Of a stretch of 12,554 bases of DNA, positions 1-7,407 are shown one piece after another. The notes under the pieces are model-generated. The model ran no database searches, was not told where the DNA came from, and worked only from the letters and a program-made list of their open reading frames with translations. Position numbers and translations under genes: made by a program. Source of the stretch: Limnoraphis robusta CS-951 (GTDB taxonomy: Bacteria; Cyanobacteriota; Cyanobacteriia; Cyanobacteriales; Microcoleaceae); assembly GCF_000972705.2 (NCBI RefSeq), contig NZ_LATL02000027.1, positions 1-12,554 on the forward strand. The letters are read 5' to 3'. Numbering within the stretch: the first letter of the stretch is position 1; each line of letters opens with the position of its first letter.

Positions 1-19
1 GAGAGAGGAGCGTAATGAG

Positions 20-1225
20 GTGAAAGTCTCACGTTACGTTCTGAAGCCGAGCCAGAATGGTGACATATCTGGCTTAGGGCAACCCACTCCCGAACAGGAA
101 AACCTGTTGAGGAGAACGTTAGGATGCGTGCGACTGGTGTACAACAAGGCACTGGCGGTACGAACCGAGGCTTGGTATGAACGCTTTGAACGGGTTGGGT
201 ATTCTCAAACCTCTTCGATGCTGACGGAATGGAAGAAAGAGGAGGAATTAGACTTCTTAAATGAGGTCAGTTGTGTTCCCCTTCAACAGAGTTTAAGGCA
301 CTTACAAACCGCTTTCAGTAACTTCTTTGCGGGTCGGGCAAAATACCCAAACTTCAAGATAAAACGTAACGGTGGCAGTGCCGAATTTACCAAGTCGGCT
401 TTCAAGTTTAAAGAGGGTCAAGTCTATATTGCCAAGTGCTTTGAACCTTTACCCATTCGATGGAGTCGTCAACTTCCTACTGGTTGTACACCCTCAACAA
501 TAACGGTCAAATTAGATCCGAGTGGAAGATGGTTTGTTTCTTTGAGAATTGACGACCCAACAGACCACAAACTCAAGCCCGTCAATAAAAAAGTGGGGAT
601 AGATCTTGGTATCAGCAGTCTGTTTACCACTTCCGATGGAGTGAAGGTTTCTAATCCCAAGCATTACGATAAACTTTACAAAAAACTTCGGCTGGCTCAA
701 AAATCTTTAAGCCGAAAAACCAAAGGCTCAAGGAACAGAGAGAGAGCAAGAGTTAAGGTAGCTAAAATCCAAGCAAAAATTGCTGATTGCAGGCGCGACC
801 ATACCCACAAGCTAACAACTCAACTAATGAGTGAAAATCAAACGATAGTAGTTGAAGATTTGGCTGTAAAGAACATGGTCAAAAACCATAAGCTAGCTAG
901 AGCAATTAGTGATACGAACTGGGGAGAACTTGTCCGACAACTTACCTATAAAGCGGAGTGGTATGGGCGGGAACTGATCAAAATAGATCGATGGTTCCCT
1001 AGTTCAAAGCGATGTTCTAATTGTGGTTACATTGTAGAAAAAATGCCGTTGAATATCAGGGAATGGGATTGTCCTAAATGCAACTCTCACCATGACCGTG
1101 ATATCAACGCAAGTATAAACATTTTGGCGGCAGGGCTTGCCGTGTCAGTCTGTGGAGCGACTATAAGACCGGAAGAGAGCAAGTCTCGGAAGGCAGGTGC
1201 TAAGAAACAGAAACCCAAATCGTAA
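20..1225 (+). CDS. tnpB: IS200/IS605-family TnpB (OrfB), RNA-guided DNA endonuclease
   Basis: TnpB proteins use an RNA made from the right end of their own element to cut DNA next to a short motif, which favours retention of the transposon. The 401-residue product is normal length. The helix-turn-helix/OrfB N-terminus covers roughly residues 1-120. The RuvC-like nuclease has its three acidic residues at D195 (GIDLGI), E279 (VVEDL) and D361 (DRDINAS). A zinc ribbon is formed by C332, C335, C351 and C354. All catalytic and metal-binding residues are kept, so the enzyme looks functional. The start is the GTG at 20; the ATG at 15 is out of frame and stops at once. The lysine-rich tail (KAGAKKQKPKS) is typical of cyanobacterial members. 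No TnpA transposase is visible, but only 19 bases lie upstream, so one could sit outside the window. Family call is near certain; activity is inferred. Confidence 0.95.
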   Translation: MKVSRYVLKPSQNGDISGLGQPTPEQENLLRRTLGCVRLVYNKALAVRTEAWYERFERVGYSQTSSMLTEWKKEEELDFLNEVSCVPLQQSLRHLQTAFSNFFAGRAKYPNFKIKRNGGSAEFTKSAFKFKEGQVYIAKCFEPLPIRWSRQLPTGCTPSTITVKLDPSGRWFVSLRIDDPTDHKLKPVNKKVGIDLGISSLFTTSDGVKVSNPKHYDKLYKKLRLAQKSLSRKTKGSRNRERARVKVAKIQAKIADCRRDHTHKLTTQLMSENQTIVVEDLAVKNMVKNHKLARAISDTNWGELVRQLTYKAEWYGRELIKIDRWFPSSKRCSNCGYIVEKMPLNIREWDCPKCNSHHDRDINASINILAAGLAVSVCGATIRPEESKSRKAGAKKQKPKS

Positions 1226-1266
1226 GGTTTGGGAATCCCCTTCGTTTACGGAGAGGAGGATGTCAA
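1150..1266 (+). ncRNA. TnpB right end / putative omega (reRNA) scaffold
   Basis: In this family the guide RNA scaffold overlaps the 3' end of tnpB and the element's right end. Two hairpins are visible here. The first has stem CCCAAA (1214-1219) with TTTGGG (1228-1233), and its loop contains the tnpB stop codon. The second pairs CCCCTTCG (1237-1244) with CGGAGAGG (1249-1256) around TTTA, with one C/A mismatch and one T/G wobble. The sequence then reads AGGATGTCAA, like other cyanobacterial IS605 right ends, so I place the element border near 1266. The upstream limit is a guess. The bases after 1266 would be the guide. Confidence 0.55.
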
Positions 1267-1707
1267 GGTGTGAGTGCAATTGAGATGAGGTCGCAACTGG
1301 CGTTGTACTTAAAGCGAATGAGCGGAGTCTCCTGCACCTGGGAGATCAATCACAGAGTTGGGTTGCGGCTTGATAAGTTCACTCTACGAGTTTACATCAA
1401 CATGATAGATTTAGACTTGGAGGTTGATTGTTCTGTCTAAACATACAGAGCCGTTTAGCAAAGGGCAATCCCCTCAACCGGATTAACAGGATTCATTCCA
1501 CTTGCGATTAAGTCACAATGCTTGAATCTAATCTAGATCAAAATCTGCTCAATTCACAATGGCAATGTTGTCAAAATCAACAGGTACGCTCATGCTGATC
1601 GCTTAAGTTGGTTCGATCACAACAGGACAGAGGTAGAATAGTTTTTTCTCAGGTTATGGCGACGGAGCAACGCGGTTTGTAATTATTTAGGTTAATAGGT
1701 TTGATGT
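1267..1707. other. Spacer between TnpB element and fraC-like gene
   Basis: No convincing gene is seen. A 51-codon reading frame (1285-1440) begins just after the inferred end of the TnpB element, but its product resembles nothing I know and it has no clear ribosome-binding site. A short inverted repeat, TCTCC/GGAGA, surrounds an 8-base loop near 1328-1345. A possible -10 box, TAGAAT, lies at 1634-1639, but the best -35 candidate (TTGGTT, 1608-1613) is 20 bases away, so the promoter of the downstream genes is only weakly suggested. Confidence 0.4.
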
Positions 1708-2217
1708 ATGTCACCATCCATCTTAGCAGCTCGGGCAATTTTATTTAGATTTGTACGTCTTTTGATTACAATTACTATTGAGTCTTGGGTTTACAAAAGA
1801 GAGTTAGAAATCAGTCCCAAACAAGGAGTTGAATATGCTTTAATTATTAATATGTTTGCCGAAATCTGCGGAGGAGTTGTCTTTTCATTCACACAGTCTC
1901 TTGTCACGATTGATCTCGCTCGACATTTAGTGATCTATTTGATTTTAGATGACTTTCAACAAATAGCACCCGATGTTTTAATCCTGACCTTATTTTATTT
2001 TTTCATTTTCTTGCTCGCGAAATGGATGGGTCTATTGATCTTAAATGAGTTTGTTTTTGAAAAAGAGAATCGAACTCAAGAACCTGCAACAGATACCTCC
2101 GCTTTGGCAATGAATCAATGGGGGAATCAGTTAAAAGCGGTAACGAAAGCCCATACCATCAGTTACTTTCTAACCCTACTCTTTTCCATTTTTGAAATCC
2201 GTGTCTTTAACTTCTAG
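1708..2217 (+). CDS. fraC: FraC-like filament integrity membrane protein
   Basis: FraC is a small integral membrane protein found mainly in filamentous cyanobacteria. With FraD it is needed for filament integrity and cell-cell transfer at septa. This 169-residue product is close to the usual length. Hydrophobic spans lie at about residues 8-28, 41-62, 87-112 and 150-167, and there is a hydrophilic stretch at 115-145. It has no enzyme motif. The layout and the region around residues 40-60 (VEYALIINMFAEICGG) fit what I remember of FraC. The gene ends with TAG followed immediately by TAA, and the next gene starts 5 bases after the first stop, so the two are almost certainly co-transcribed. The pairing with a five-span FraD-like protein is the strongest support. 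The ribosome-binding site is weak. The alternative is an uncharacterised cyanobacterial membrane protein. Confidence 0.65.
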   Translation: MSPSILAARAILFRFVRLLITITIESWVYKRELEISPKQGVEYALIINMFAEICGGVVFSFTQSLVTIDLARHLVIYLILDDFQQIAPDVLILTLFYFFIFLLAKWMGLLILNEFVFEKENRTQEPATDTSALAMNQWGNQLKAVTKAHTISYFLTLLFSIFEIRVFNF

Positions 2218-2222
2218 TAACC

Positions 2223-2819
2223 ATGACCTGGAAAACGAATATAGATCGATTTAGAACTGTTGTGAATCCGGTAATGCCGCCGCGATTTATACATTGGAAA
2301 ACGTTGCTCTTGGTGAGTATTGTCATTTGGGGTTTCTCCTTTATCGCAACGGATTATAATCAAGAGACAATTGCTGCTATCGGCTGGATACTCCTCACTA
2401 TTAGTTTAGGTTGGCGAGCCAGCCAGCCGCCTTTTATCTTCGGAAGTTTTCCGTTAAGTCCTTGGCTGATTGCCACTTTAATTAGTCTACTCATCTATCA
2501 AAGAACCGATGAAACCGAACCCACTTTAGCTTTAAAAGTATGGCCGGTAATTGCGGCGATTTTGCTGGTGGTTGTGGAATGGTTAAAAAGTAGAAATCCA
2601 AAAAAATCCCCGCCCCTTTTGGGTCGAAAAATTCTATTAATTATCATCTTAATTCATCTCTTGCTGAGTTGCTGGATTGAGATCTATCTGCTAATTTTTC
2701 AACAGAGTGAAAATAGTCCCTATCTCAATCCGAACCGAACTCTACCCCGTGCCGCTTTTCAAGTCCCGTTATCTGAATCTATTCTGTTAGATGCTCAATT
2801 TAAGGAACAAATATTTTAA
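2223..2819 (+). CDS. fraD: FraD-like septal membrane protein, short C-terminus
   Basis: FraD is a septum-located membrane protein needed for filament integrity and septal junctions in Anabaena. It has five N-terminal membrane spans and a long periplasmic C-terminal part. The 198-residue product here has five hydrophobic spans at about residues 27-43, 50-65, 70-92, 104-121 and 136-159. Motifs such as GWILLTISLGW and the PLSPWLIATL segment fit the FraD membrane region as I remember it. Only about 38 residues follow the last span, so the extended periplasmic region of Anabaena FraD (about 340 residues) is largely absent. No frameshifted continuation is visible after the TAA, so this looks like a natural short form or an old truncation. 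It lies 5 bases behind the FraC-like gene and 38 bases before larE. The family call rests on topology and context. Confidence 0.6.
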   Translation: MTWKTNIDRFRTVVNPVMPPRFIHWKTLLLVSIVIWGFSFIATDYNQETIAAIGWILLTISLGWRASQPPFIFGSFPLSPWLIATLISLLIYQRTDETEPTLALKVWPVIAAILLVVVEWLKSRNPKKSPPLLGRKILLIIILIHLLLSCWIEIYLLIFQQSENSPYLNPNRTLPRAAFQVPLSESILLDAQFKEQIF

Positions 2820-2857
2820 ACTAGAGAAAAGGGAAATTTACGCAAGACAAGAAGGCA

Positions 2858-3682
2858 ATGGTTATCCAAAAGTTAGAGAAATTACAATCTTTATTGAACG
2901 AGATGGAGCGGGCATTAATTGCCTATTCAGGCGGAGTAGACAGCACCTTAGTTGCCAAAATCGCCTATGATGTACTCGGCGATCGCGCCCTGGCTGTCAC
3001 CGCGATTTCTCCGTCATTACTCCCTGAAGATTTAGAAGAAGCCCGCATTCAAGCCGCAGAAATCGGCATTCGTCATCAGGAGATCCAAACCCATGAAATG
3101 GAAAATCCTAACTATACTTCAAATCCGATAAATCGTTGCTACTTTTGTAAAAGCGAACTCCATGACAGCCTGAAACCGCTAGCGGTACAATGGGGATATT
3201 CCTATATCGTTGATGGCGTGAATGCTGATGATTTAAGGGATTACCGTCCGGGAATTCAAGCCGCTATTGAACGAGGAGTGCGATCGCCTTTAGCCGAAGT
3301 TGGTGTTAGTAAAGCCGAAGTGCGGGAAATCTCCAAATTATTAGATTTATCGGGATGGAATAAACCCGCTCAACCCTGTCTGAGTTCTCGCTTTCCCTAT
3401 GGGGAAGAAATCACCCTCACCAAATTACAACGAGTCGGACGAGCAGAACTGTATTTACGGCGACTGGGATGGCAAAATTTGCGAGTTCGTTCCCAAGGAG
3501 ATAGCGCTCGCATTGAACTCCCCCCCGATCAAATCAAAGAATTTGTATTCACAACAGATTTGTCACAATTGGTTAAAACCTTTCAGGAATTTGGGTTTGT
3601 TTATGTCACCCTAGACCTAGAAGGGTATCGCAGTGGAAAATTAAACCAAGTGTTAACGCCGGAAGTCCTGGGACGATCTTAA
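2858..3682 (+). CDS. larE: ATP-dependent sacrificial sulfur transferase LarE
   Basis: LarE uses ATP to activate a carboxylate of the pyridinium intermediate and inserts sulfur during synthesis of the nickel-pincer nucleotide cofactor of lactate racemase-type enzymes. The 274-residue length is typical. The PP-loop SGGVDST is at residues 24-30. CYFCK puts cysteines at 94 and 97, and the PCLSSRFPYG motif carries C174, matching the sulfur-donating cysteine position of characterised LarE. Three cysteines in this arrangement are known from LarE homologues that hold an iron-sulfur cluster and so may avoid self-sacrifice; that is inference here. AAGAAGG sits a few bases before the ATG. No larB or larC is in the window. 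The gene follows the fra-like pair closely, perhaps on one transcript, with no obvious functional link. A HIP1 site lies inside the gene near 2980. Confidence 0.92.
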   Translation: MVIQKLEKLQSLLNEMERALIAYSGGVDSTLVAKIAYDVLGDRALAVTAISPSLLPEDLEEARIQAAEIGIRHQEIQTHEMENPNYTSNPINRCYFCKSELHDSLKPLAVQWGYSYIVDGVNADDLRDYRPGIQAAIERGVRSPLAEVGVSKAEVREISKLLDLSGWNKPAQPCLSSRFPYGEEITLTKLQRVGRAELYLRRLGWQNLRVRSQGDSARIELPPDQIKEFVFTTDLSQLVKTFQEFGFVYVTLDLEGYRSGKLNQVLTPEVLGRS

Positions 3683-3995
3683 AAACTGTCCACAAAGTCT
3701 AGTCATAAAATGACCCTACCATAACAGAGATGGCAGGGAGCAGGCGACAGTTAAACGCTAACCCTATTGTCAGGGGAACTTCTGTAGAGACTATCGCCCG
3801 ATGTGACAATTTGATGATCGTCCATATTCCCCAGGAGAAATACCGATCTCCTGCTTTCTACCCCCTCTCCTTCGTCCTGTGTCCGCCTACGCCTCTCGAA
3901 GAAAAGCTTAGAATTGATAAAAGACCTTATGATCTGAACTGACCTTCAGGTTAAAAAGGATAACTTAGTCCTTTGATTGTTTCAACATCATCCTA
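3683..3995. other. Spacer between larE and the helicase gene
   Basis: About 310 bases without a supported gene. A 70-codon reading frame (3730-3942) looks random: low-complexity, no homology I recognise and no ribosome-binding site. TATGAT at 3928-3933 could be a -10 box for the helicase gene, but no matching -35 is visible. The stretch TCCGCCTACGCCTCTCGAAG near 3881-3901 resembles dispersed sequence I associate with filamentous cyanobacterial genomes; this is a memory-based impression only. Confidence 0.35.
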
Positions 3996-4274
3996 GTGTC
4001 GTACTCTACCCAGAACCCCCAACAGCTCGAACTCGACAAACTTTTTCCCTTTCAACTCGATCCGTTTCAGCTTGAAGCCATTGATGCTCTGAATGCGGGT
4101 AAATCTGTTGTGGTTTGCGCCCCTACAGGTTCGGGAAAAACACTGATCGGGGAATATGCCATCTACCGCGCTCTTAGTCGGGGAAAACGAGTTTTTTACA
4201 CAACTCCCCTCAAAGCCCTGTCTAATCAAAAATTACGAGACTTTCGAGAACGGTTCGGGGTAGAGTACGACTAG
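3996..4274 (+). pseudogene. DECH-box RNA helicase, N-terminal fragment (frameshifted)
   Basis: This 92-codon piece holds the start of a Ski2/Mtr4-like RNA helicase. It has the FQLEAIDAL Q-motif-like region (residues 24-32), Walker A / motif I APTGSGKT at residues 42-49, and motif Ia TTPLKALSNQK near residue 70. It ends at TAG directly after GVEYD. In homologues the text continues as DVGLLTGDLSMNRE. That text is present downstream in the +2-shifted frame, from GGA at 4274, and needs only one extra base (a G before TAGGATTAC) to be restored. On its own the piece cannot work as a helicase because motifs II-VI are missing. The start is the GTG at 3996, chosen because the family N-terminus is short; no good ribosome-binding site is seen. 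It is listed as broken; a sequencing error is an equal possibility. Confidence 0.85.
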
Positions 4275-4297
4275 GATTACTCACGGGCGATCTCTCC

Positions 4298-7066
4298 ATG
4301 AACCGAGAAGCCGCTATTGTCGTGATGACCACCGAGATCTTCCGAAATATGCTCTACGGAACTCCCATCGGAGAAGTCGGGACTTCCCTCGAAGGCGTAG
4401 AAGCGGTTGTCCTCGATGAATGTCACTACATGAATGATCGCACTCGGGGAACTGTTTGGGAAGAATCAATTATCTATTGTCCCCCGGAAATTCAACTGCT
4501 GGCGCTGTCAGCCACTATCGCCAATAGCGATCAACTCACGGACTGGTTATGCAAAGTTCACGGGCCAACCGAACTGATCTATTCTGACTTTCGCCCCGTT
4601 CCCCTACAGTTTCACTTTTGTAACACTCAAGGACTCTTTCCCCTCCTCAACGAAAACGGTACGGATATTAACCGTCACCTCAAACCCAAAAAACGACACA
4701 ATAACCGATACGACAACCGCCGCTCTCGTTTCCACACCCAACAACAGGGTCAAAGCTTGGTCAATGCCCTCAAGCAACTGCAAAAACAAGGCACTCTACC
4801 GACAATTTACTTTATTTCTAGCCGCAAAGGCTGCGATCGCGCTGTTGTCGATCCGAAAATTGAACGCCTTTCTTTTGTCAATTCCAGTGAAGCGGAACGT
4901 TTAGGCAGTGCCATTAACAGCTTTTTAACCACCAACCCCAAACTGAGAAATTTTAAATCTCTAGATGCTTTGTATCGGGGTATTGCCACTTACCATTTAG
5001 AACTGCCTCCGCCTTTTAGAATGTTTGTGGCGGAACTCTTTCGGCAAGGTTTAGTCAAGGTTCTATTTGTGCCTGAAACCTTGTATGTTCTCTATGAATT
5101 GCAAGAAGAAGAAATGCTTCCGGCGATTTATTTTATTTTCAGTCGCCGAGGCTGTGATCTGGCTGTCGAAGAATGTTTCTACGCTGTCCATGAACTTGGC
5201 TTTATTTCTCTGGTGAATGAAGAAGAAGCAGCACTGTTAAGAGAAAAAATTGATATCTTTGCCCATAACAACGATGTCTCAGCAACTCGTAGCATCGAAC
5301 CGTTGTATTTGGGAATTGCCGCTCACCACGCTGGAATATTACCGACGTGGAAAATGTTAGTTGAGGAATTATTTACCCTGGGTTTAATTAAAGTCGTTTA
5401 TGCCACCGAAACTCTCGCGGCGGGAATTAATATGCCTGCCCGGACAACCGTAATTTCTAGCCTCTCCAAACGCACTGATGAAGGAATTCGTCTATTGAAA
5501 CCTTCAGAATTTTTGCAAATGTCAGGTCGGGCAGGACGTCGGGGAATGGACTTGTTAGGTCATGTTGTAACCGTACAAACGCCCTTTGAAGGCGCGGAAG
5601 AAGCCTATCATTTGACGACAAAAGAACCCGATCCCTTAGTCAGTCAGTTTACCCCGAGTTATGGCATGGTGTTGAATTTGCTGCAAACTCATAGTTTAGA
5701 ACAGGCAAAAGCTTTAATTGAACGCAGTTTTGGTCAATATTTGTCTACCGCCTCACTTCAGCCTCAAGAAATTGAGATGCAGCAACTGCAAGCGGAACTG
5801 GCTGATATTGAGGCAAATTTGGGCTTAGAGGCGGGGAAAAGCATCGATGAGTTGGAAACTGTCATCACTCATTACGAGAAGTTACAAGCCCGTCTACGGG
5901 AAGAAAAACGCTTGTTAAAGCTTTTACAAGATCAAGCTGAGGAAACTCGAACTGCGGGGATGTCTCAGGCGCTGGTTTCTGCCGTGTTGGGTACAATTGT
6001 CAGTCTCAGAGGAAAACACGTCTCCAATGCCAGGAGTCCTGAAGACACACCCCTGGCGGCGGTATTAGTCGCTCAAACACCAAGTCCGGGTCAAGCCCCC
6101 TATTTTCTCTGTTTGGGTCAAGATAACCGTTGGTATGTGGTGGGGGCGTCGGATGTGGTGGCGTTGCATGGGGATATTCCTCGGTTAACAGCAGTTGATT
6201 ATATGGATATTCCTGATATTCCCTATAAATTGGGTCAGAAGCGCAAAGGAGATACCCTCAGTGATGCGATCGCTCAACAAATTCCTGACGTTTCTCTGCC
6301 GGAAATTCCTCCAGAAGTGCAGCTTCAAATGCAGCAAGTTAGTGACATTGAAAACCAGTTAGAAACCCATCCGTTGTATGAATGGGGTAAACCCCAAAAG
6401 TTGTTAAAGCGTCGAGAACGTTGGACGGATTTGAATTATGAAATTCGGTTATTGCAAGCCGAAATTGAGGCAAATCAGGGTCATTATTGGCAGAAGTTTC
6501 TCGATTTGATCTTGATTTTACAACAGTTTGAAGCGTTAGATGAATTGCAACCGACTCGTTTAGGTCAGGCGACGGCGGCTTTGCGGGGAGATAACGAATT
6601 ATGGTTGGGAATTGCTTTGATGTCCGGGGAATTTGATGATTTAGAACCGGCTGAATTAGCGGCGGCTTGTGCGGCGTTGGTGACTGAAATTTCGCGATCG
6701 GATACTTGGACAGATTATCAACTTTCACAACCCGTACAGGCGGCTTTAGAACGACTTTGGGGGTTGCGAAAAAATTTGATTAAGATTCAAAGTCATTATC
6801 AAGTGGAGTTTTTGGTCTTACCGGAACGTTGGGAACATCAAAATTTAAGTTCAATTATTGAACAATGGGGTCAAGGAATTGATTGGTTACAGTTAGTTGA
6901 ACATACCAGTTTAGATGAGGGAGATTTGGTCAGGATGATTAGAAGAACCTTGGATTTTCTCTCACAAATTCCTCATGTTCCTCATTTGAATCCGATTCTT
7001 AAACAAAAAGCATCGGAAGCTAAAAAAATGTTAGATCGATATCCGATTAATGAAGATGTTGAATAG
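4298..7066 (+). CDS. Ski2/Mtr4-like DEAD/DEAH-box RNA helicase with DSHCT domain (main part)
   Basis: These cyanobacterial proteins are ATP-dependent RNA helicases related to Ski2/Mtr4, presumed to act in RNA processing or decay. The 922-codon part carries motif Ib (MTTEIFRNMLY), motif II DECH (codons 4415-4426), motif III LSAT, motif IV IYFIFSRRGCD, the HHAG segment, motif V ATETLAAGINMPAR, motif VI QMSGRAGRRGMD (near 5519-5551) and a C-terminal DSHCT-like helical region from about residue 740. Joined to the upstream fragment it gives about 1,023 residues; homologues I remember are nearer 890. Much of the excess is an additional, degenerate copy of the first half of RecA domain 2 (residues 161-267, repeated at 268 onward). 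The ATG at 4298 is simply the first start after the frame break; the true N-terminus is at 3996. No other stop interrupts the frame. Confidence 0.92.
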   Translation: MNREAAIVVMTTEIFRNMLYGTPIGEVGTSLEGVEAVVLDECHYMNDRTRGTVWEESIIYCPPEIQLLALSATIANSDQLTDWLCKVHGPTELIYSDFRPVPLQFHFCNTQGLFPLLNENGTDINRHLKPKKRHNNRYDNRRSRFHTQQQGQSLVNALKQLQKQGTLPTIYFISSRKGCDRAVVDPKIERLSFVNSSEAERLGSAINSFLTTNPKLRNFKSLDALYRGIATYHLELPPPFRMFVAELFRQGLVKVLFVPETLYVLYELQEEEMLPAIYFIFSRRGCDLAVEECFYAVHELGFISLVNEEEAALLREKIDIFAHNNDVSATRSIEPLYLGIAAHHAGILPTWKMLVEELFTLGLIKVVYATETLAAGINMPARTTVISSLSKRTDEGIRLLKPSEFLQMSGRAGRRGMDLLGHVVTVQTPFEGAEEAYHLTTKEPDPLVSQFTPSYGMVLNLLQTHSLEQAKALIERSFGQYLSTASLQPQEIEMQQLQAELADIEANLGLEAGKSIDELETVITHYEKLQARLREEKRLLKLLQDQAEETRTAGMSQALVSAVLGTIVSLRGKHVSNARSPEDTPLAAVLVAQTPSPGQAPYFLCLGQDNRWYVVGASDVVALHGDIPRLTAVDYMDIPDIPYKLGQKRKGDTLSDAIAQQIPDVSLPEIPPEVQLQMQQVSDIENQLETHPLYEWGKPQKLLKRRERWTDLNYEIRLLQAEIEANQGHYWQKFLDLILILQQFEALDELQPTRLGQATAALRGDNELWLGIALMSGEFDDLEPAELAAACAALVTEISRSDTWTDYQLSQPVQAALERLWGLRKNLIKIQSHYQVEFLVLPERWEHQNLSSIIEQWGQGIDWLQLVEHTSLDEGDLVRMIRRTLDFLSQIPHVPHLNPILKQKASEAKKMLDRYPINEDVE
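4778..5434 (+). repeat. Internal tandem duplication of RecA2 half-domain in the helicase
   Basis: Two adjacent segments about 107 codons apart encode homologous protein. Copy 1 starts with LQKQGTLPTIYFISSRKGCD (4778 on) and copy 2 with LQEEEMLPAIYFIFSRRGCD (5099 on). Both then run through VN..EA..L, LY.GIA..H, LP, ELF..GL.KV and ETL. Copy 2 keeps the functional residues (HHAG, ATETLAAGINM). Copy 1 has YHLE and VPETLYVLY at those places, so it is degenerate. Identity is about 40 percent by eye, which implies an old event or fast decay of copy 1. Confidence 0.8.
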
Positions 7067-7087
7067 GAAATAAGGAAAAGACTTCTC

Positions 7088-7153
7088 AGAAACAGGGTTT
7101 CTTCAACTATCTTTTGATGATTGAACAAAGGTGATGGCAGAAACCGGGTTTCT
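7088..7153. repeat. Two AGAAACnnGGTTTCT-type palindromic repeats
   Basis: AGAAACAGGGTTTCT (7088-7102) and AGAAACCGGGTTTCT (7139-7153) are the same 15-base palindrome with one change, 36 bases apart. Each has perfect 6-base arms. Palindromes of this kind are, as far as I remember, abundant dispersed repeats in filamentous cyanobacteria. Their role is unknown. Confidence 0.7.
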
Positions 7154-7216
7154 CAAAGTGCTGGAAAGTTAGTCATTACCTGAAAGACTGCGATCGCTTT
7201 TCTATAAATTAAATAA

Positions 7217-7238
7217 AAAAAGAGCGATCGCCCTTTTT
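7217..7238. terminator. Possible bidirectional terminator built on a HIP1 octamer
   Basis: AAAAAG, then GCGATCGC, then CTTTTT form a 22-base near-perfect palindrome with a single A/C mismatch. There is an A-run on the left and a T-run on the right, so it could end transcription from both sides. It sits between the convergent helicase and the 165-residue gene, where such an element is expected. The loop would be very small, so strength is uncertain. Confidence 0.4.
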
Positions 7239-7407
7239 CAACGATTAATATAAGAAAGGCGATCGCATCTTTTTATTTGATTATCGTTGTGATCGCATCT
7301 TTTCATTCCCCTAGTTTCTAAGTAGAAGTACGGGAGATCGGATTAATTTAACCACCAAGAGACAAAGGAGTTGTGAACAATAACCTGCTTTATTTAGTTT
7401 TCATTCC

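Larger units (their letters stand above)
7067..7407. other. Convergent spacer rich in palindromes and HIP1 sites
   Basis: The plus-strand helicase and a minus-strand gene converge here and no gene lies between. The spacer holds two copies of an AGAAAC...GTTTCT palindrome (7088-7102 and 7139-7153) and three exact GCGATCGC octamers (7190-7197, 7224-7231, 7259-7266). It also has a fourth one-mismatch copy (7289-7296) and a direct repeat GATCGCATCTTTT (7261 and 7291). Nothing in it looks coding. Confidence 0.75.

Noticed and set aside
1285..1440. 51-codon reading frame after the TnpB right end
   Set aside because: Short, no ribosome-binding site, product with no recognisable pattern; it begins at the inferred element border and is likely chance.
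3399..3614. Plus-strand frame inside larE
   Set aside because: Lies entirely within the well-supported LarE frame; shadow of that gene.
3730..3942. 70-codon plus-strand reading frame in the larE-helicase spacer
   Set aside because: Random-looking composition, no ribosome-binding site, no family resemblance; covers a spacer.
6339..6728. 129-codon minus-strand frame opposite the helicase
   Set aside because: Proline- and serine-rich antisense of the DSHCT-region codons; no independent support.
7190..7296. Repeated GCGATCGC sites resembling a small CRISPR array
   Set aside because: Repeat unit is only 8 bases and is the HIP1 octamer common across cyanobacterial genomes; spacing is irregular and there are no cas genes.
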